Positions 61,159-64,000 of a stretch of 64,000 bases of DNA are shown piece after piece. The number at the start of each line of letters is the position of its first letter. Within the stretch, counting starts at the first letter, position 1. The position numbers were made by a program, and so were the translations under genes. The notes beneath the pieces are model-generated. The model did not search any database, was not told the DNA's origin, and saw nothing but the letters and a program-made list of their open reading frames with translations. Origin of the DNA: Sphingomonas citri (GTDB taxonomy: Bacteria > Pseudomonadota > Alphaproteobacteria > Sphingomonadales > Sphingomonadaceae); assembly GCF_019429485.1 (NCBI RefSeq), contig NZ_JAHXZN010000009.1:89785-153784 (forward strand). The letters run 5' to 3'.

Positions 61159-61349
61159 ACTGGCTGCTCCTTTTCGCGCTGGCGGAGGCTAGATCGTCAA
61201 GGCTCGTTCTGTGACGCCGACCTTAAGCGCCTCGCCAAGGCATTGCCGGCTGACCACAGGCGCTCGCCGCCGTTAGCAGCAAATAACAACTGCATGGGCT
61301 TCGAGGTGCGTAGAGCATGGGCTTAACGCAAATGCAGAGGGACTGCGTC

Positions 61350-62249
61350 ATGAAGCATGCCGTTGAATTTAAGAGCGCCGGACTGAGCATTGCGGGGCTT
61401 CGTTACAAGCCCGAGGAGCCAAATGGTCGATCCCTCATCATCGGGCATCCGGGGAGCTCCGTGAAGGAGCAATCGCCGGCTCTTTACGCTGAGATGCTTT
61501 GCGCGCTCGGTTTCGATGTTCTTACGTTCGATGCTACCCACCAAGGCGCTAGCGAGGGCGAACCACGGGCTCTTGAGGACCCCGCCCAACGCGTTGAAGA
61601 TTTCAAAGGCGCTATGTCCTGGCTGACGAGTCAGGCCGGCGTGGAAGCGAGTAAGATCGGGGCGCTCGGTATCTGTGCTTCCGGAGGGTATGTCATTCAA
61701 GCGGCTGCCGGTGATCCAAGGATCCGTGCCGTTGCCACCGTCGTGGCGGTCGACGTAGGCCGACAGATCCGCGTCGGCGCCGACGGCCAACAGGAGCCTG
61801 GCGTATTGAAGGCACTCCTCGAGCACGCGGCAGAAGCACGCACCAAATCGTTCGACGGACGGGAAATTGATCATCTTCCGATTTTTCCCGAGAACGAGTC
61901 CGTTGCACGTTCCAGTGACACCCATACCTTTGAGGGCTGGGATTACTACTGCACGTCGCGTGCAAGTCACCCGCGCTCTGCAAAATCGCTAACGTGGGAC
62001 AGCATCGATCGTATGGCTACTTTCGACGCCTTCCATTTTGCTCATCTGATAGCACCGAGGCCGTTACTCTTTATTACTGGCGATAGAGCCGTGACCGCCT
62101 GGATGACGAGTGAAGCTTTTGAGCGGGCGGGCGAGCCGAAACACCTTCATACTGTTAAAGGCGCGTCGCACGTCGATCTATACGACCAGCGAGATTACGT
62201 GAGCGATGCGGTTAAGCGCATAAGCGCCTTCTTTATCGATGCGCTTTAG
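61350..62249 (+). CDS. Alpha/beta hydrolase (dienelactone hydrolase-like)
   Basis: A 299-residue hydrolase. SLIIGHPGSSVKEQSPALYA, FDATHQGASEGEPR, a nucleophile elbow GICASGGYVIQAA (Ser, with a Cys two before), and a C-terminal His in VKGASHVDLYDQ give the usual triad. The ATG at 61350 has AGAGGGA upstream; two earlier in-frame ATGs are possible. No clear CTAAC-type site precedes it. By eye its GC is lower than that of the upstream island. Confidence 0.83.
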   Translation: MKHAVEFKSAGLSIAGLRYKPEEPNGRSLIIGHPGSSVKEQSPALYAEMLCALGFDVLTFDATHQGASEGEPRALEDPAQRVEDFKGAMSWLTSQAGVEASKIGALGICASGGYVIQAAAGDPRIRAVATVVAVDVGRQIRVGADGQQEPGVLKALLEHAAEARTKSFDGREIDHLPIFPENESVARSSDTHTFEGWDYYCTSRASHPRSAKSLTWDSIDRMATFDAFHFAHLIAPRPLLFITGDRAVTAWMTSEAFERAGEPKHLHTVKGASHVDLYDQRDYVSDAVKRISAFFIDAL

Positions 62250-62291
62250 CTCCGATATACGACGTGTCACCCGTTGAAAGGATAAAACAAG

Positions 62292-63170
62292 GTGTCCAAG
62301 CTTCCGCTCTCGTTACGTGCCGCCAGCATCGTGGCCGTAGCTTCATGTTTTCTCTTAGCGGCCACCCCTCCAGCCTTTGCAGACACACCAAGGGGAACAG
62401 CCGCTTATACTTATATGAACTTCAACGATAACAGCACGGGGCCCAGCGCGTCTCAAAGGTCGCAGTACGTGGCCCTGCTCAACAGCATTAGACGTGCAGC
62501 TGCGCATTCTTTTAGGGGAACAAGCCTGATCTCACAATCTGGCGTGCCGGGCTTGATCCGCATCGTTCTTCATCGGAATGGCACTAATCAAAGTGTCAGC
62601 TTCTGGATGCGACCGACAAACCTTTATGTCGAAGGCTTCACTACCACCCTAGGTGGTGGCAGCACGCCGGTGACCTGGTACTTTCCAGGCTCCAACCTTA
62701 TCGAACAACTAAACGAGGATGGACAGCATTGGGCAACTTCGGGAGTGACTCTCCATCTGCCCTTCTCGGTCACCTATTCCGATATAGAACGTTTCGGCAA
62801 CATTAGTCGCGCGAACCAGACACTAAGCTATTCGGAATTTAATAGGCATTTTACGACCTTGTACAACGCCAGCTCCAACGGATCGGGGTATACGACGGCA
62901 GCTCCGATGCTTTTCTTCATCCAATATCTTGCGGAAGGTGCGCGCTTCTGGGACGTCCAGGGCGTCTTCTCCGACGTGATGGCGGGGTCAACCCGAACAA
63001 TGCCGATCATCCAACGTGAGCTCGAGAACGATTGGTCGGGCATCTCACAATATGGCCGGGCCATTACCAATAACTCGGGGACAAGCCCACATTACACGGG
63101 TCCCCACGTTGGCACTTTTTACAGCTGGGGCCAAGTGGCAGCGAGGCTTGCTGTTGTTCAGGGATACTAA
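62292..63170 (+). CDS. Secreted ribosome-inactivating protein (rRNA N-glycosylase)
   Basis: A 292-residue protein resembling ricin A chain and Shiga toxin A: enzymes that remove one adenine from the sarcin-ricin loop of large-subunit rRNA. A signal peptide ends near residue 30 (ATPPAFA). All five active-site residues of ricin are matched in order: Y112 (TNLYVEGF), Y162 (LPFSVTYSDIERFGN), E215 and R218 (YLAEGARFWDVQG) and W248 (ELENDWSGIS). Spacings are 50/53/3/30 against 43/54/3/31 in ricin. There is no lectin B chain. The start is a GTG at 62292 with AAAGGATAAAACAAG upstream. The function is inferred from motif order, not shown. Confidence 0.83.
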   Translation: MSKLPLSLRAASIVAVASCFLLAATPPAFADTPRGTAAYTYMNFNDNSTGPSASQRSQYVALLNSIRRAAAHSFRGTSLISQSGVPGLIRIVLHRNGTNQSVSFWMRPTNLYVEGFTTTLGGGSTPVTWYFPGSNLIEQLNEDGQHWATSGVTLHLPFSVTYSDIERFGNISRANQTLSYSEFNRHFTTLYNASSNGSGYTTAAPMLFFIQYLAEGARFWDVQGVFSDVMAGSTRTMPIIQRELENDWSGISQYGRAITNNSGTSPHYTGPHVGTFYSWGQVAARLAVVQGY

Positions 63171-63236
63171 GCGCAACTCGGACTCGTTGCTGCGGAGTTC
63201 CAAGGTTTGGATCGGCAGCGCTGCACGGACATCAAG

Positions 63237-63830
63237 ATGAGAATAACCATCGTTCTATCCCTCCTCGTCGCCGCCGTTTTCGCGGCGACAATTTTTCTCT
63301 CGCCGGGTGAGACGACGGATGATGTGACACCTATCCGCGTCGTTCGCGGACGGGAAGAGCGGACCATGGCTGCTACCGAGCAGCGGCGCGCGGGAGATCT
63401 GGCGCTAATGCCGGTGAAAAATACATCTCACGTGGGTGTCCCGCCGCTGGCAGAGGGCGCGATCAAGCCGCCTGCTTGGCTCGAAGATAGATCCGTGTCC
63501 ACGCCCGACGTTCTCCAGGAAAGACTCGCCGGGGAGAGTGTTGACCAAGCGTGGTCGTCGGACGCGCAGGCCCGAATACAGAACGCTGCTGCCGACGCCG
63601 GCCTCCGCGCCGATTCCGTCAGCTCTAGCATCGCTTGCCATAAAACCGTTTGCATCTTCAGCGTCGAAACAGTCGATCGGATGGGCAACGCGCAACCCGA
63701 CGAAATCATTTTCGGTGATCAGCTTCGGTCAGCGATAAGCTCCTTTGGGTTGCTTGGGGGGCCACAAATGGTAGAACCTACAACGACGGGGCATAGAATT
63801 GTCTCATTTTATCTTCGGGGCGATCGCTGA
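63237..63830 (+). CDS. Exported hypothetical protein next to the RIP gene
   Basis: A 197-residue protein with an N-terminal signal or anchor (ITIVLSLLVAAVFAATIFL). The mature part is hydrophilic; a C-terminal domain holds two Cys (SSSIACHKTVCIFSVE) that could pair. No family is recognised. It starts 66 bp after the RIP gene in the same direction, so co-transcription and a related role (partner, chaperone or unrelated cargo) are all possible. Confidence 0.6.
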   Translation: MRITIVLSLLVAAVFAATIFLSPGETTDDVTPIRVVRGREERTMAATEQRRAGDLALMPVKNTSHVGVPPLAEGAIKPPAWLEDRSVSTPDVLQERLAGESVDQAWSSDAQARIQNAAADAGLRADSVSSSIACHKTVCIFSVETVDRMGNAQPDEIIFGDQLRSAISSFGLLGGPQMVEPTTTGHRIVSFYLRGDR

Positions 63831-63856
63831 CCGCGCCGACGCCGTGGCGGAGGTGC

Positions 63857-64000
63857 TCAGCGCATTGCCCGCCGCGCGGCGTAGCGCGCGCGCAGGAAGG
63901 CGAACTCGCTCGGCTCGAACGGTGTCTGCGCGACGATCAGCGACAGCTCGTCGCCGTTCCCTGCGAGCCCGCGCAGGCTGGCGAGCAGGGTGGAGCGCAC
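63857..64000 (-). CDS. C-terminal end of a gene cut by the window edge
   Basis: The last 47 residues of a minus-strand frame that enters from the right edge (SLRGLAGNGDELSLIVAQTP; FEPSEFAFLRARYAARRAMR, stop). Its GC-rich codon use matches the plasmid backbone, not the AT-richer RIP region. The family cannot be told from this piece. Confidence 0.5.
   Translation of the reverse strand: MRSTLLASLRGLAGNGDELSLIVAQTPFEPSEFAFLRARYAARRAMR

Noticed and set aside
61250..61290. GTTAGCAGCAAATAAC upstream of the hydrolase at 61350 as a further regulon site
   Set aside because: Boxes are not in the same orientation or spacing as the other sites and GAT is missing.
62292..63170. Shiga-toxin prophage as the context of the RIP-like gene
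   Set aside because: No phage genes, no B subunit and no phage late-promoter region are seen nearby.
1..64000. rRNA or tRNA genes
   Set aside because: No conserved rRNA segments or tRNA cloverleaf sequences were noticed in the intergenic regions read.

Overview
The window looks like part of a large conjugative plasmid or megaplasmid of a sphingomonad (Sphingomonadales, Alphaproteobacteria). This rests on the high GC content, the paired RPA-type RepA and RepC initiators, an F-type transfer operon in the order found on sphingomonad plasmids, a GTTC-N7-GTTC LexA box (alphaproteobacterial form), and small DUF3606/HU/ImuABC genes common on such replicons. No rRNA, tRNA or CRISPR array was seen.

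Layout. 0-5.4 kb is the replication region: a VirB1-like transglycosylase, repA, repC, twelve 17-bp iterons in two groups, an XRE regulator and an unknown gene; no parAB is present. At 5.56-5.64 kb six GRSCCA boxes are spaced 10/11 bp apart ahead of the transfer operon. 5.8-25.6 kb is one co-directional F-type T4SS operon: traA-L-E-K-B, a DsbC-like gene, traV, traC, orf, trbI, an S26 peptidase, traW, two small membrane orfs, traU, trbC, traN, orf, traF, traH, traG. Many genes overlap by 1-4 bp. traE appears to carry a one-base frameshift. No relaxase or coupling protein is visible.

25.6-43.8 kb is accessory and DNA-repair cargo: an ATP-dependent DNA ligase split by an IS3 element with a 3-bp target duplication, an SDR, the SOS mutasome cassette imuA-imuB-dnaE2 behind a LexA box, an HNH protein, a GGDEF protein with a degenerate active site, HU, a small mer-like module (merR, merT, GDCCVxC protein, no merA), an arsR remnant, an IS110-family transposase and a SRAP gene whose first codons and catalytic Cys are lost.

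43.8-62.3 kb is an enzyme island: SDRs, an FAD monooxygenase, a truncated ABC-F protein, an MFS transporter, several alpha/beta hydrolases including a Tat-exported epoxide hydrolase, a P460-type cytochrome, Ohr, a thioredoxin-like protein, an aldehyde dehydrogenase and a 914-residue winged-helix/STAND/TPR regulator. Four transcription units carry the motif CTAAC-N4-GAT-N8-(C/A)TAACG upstream, and the regulator's own unit carries a relaxed copy. This suggests a local regulon for handling a reactive (epoxide/aldehyde/peroxide) compound.

The most striking gene is at 62.3-63.2 kb: a secreted protein with all five active-site residues of ricin/Shiga-type ribosome-inactivating proteins in the right order and spacing. 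It lies in a stretch that looks less GC-rich, next to a small unknown exported protein and a gene cut by the window edge.
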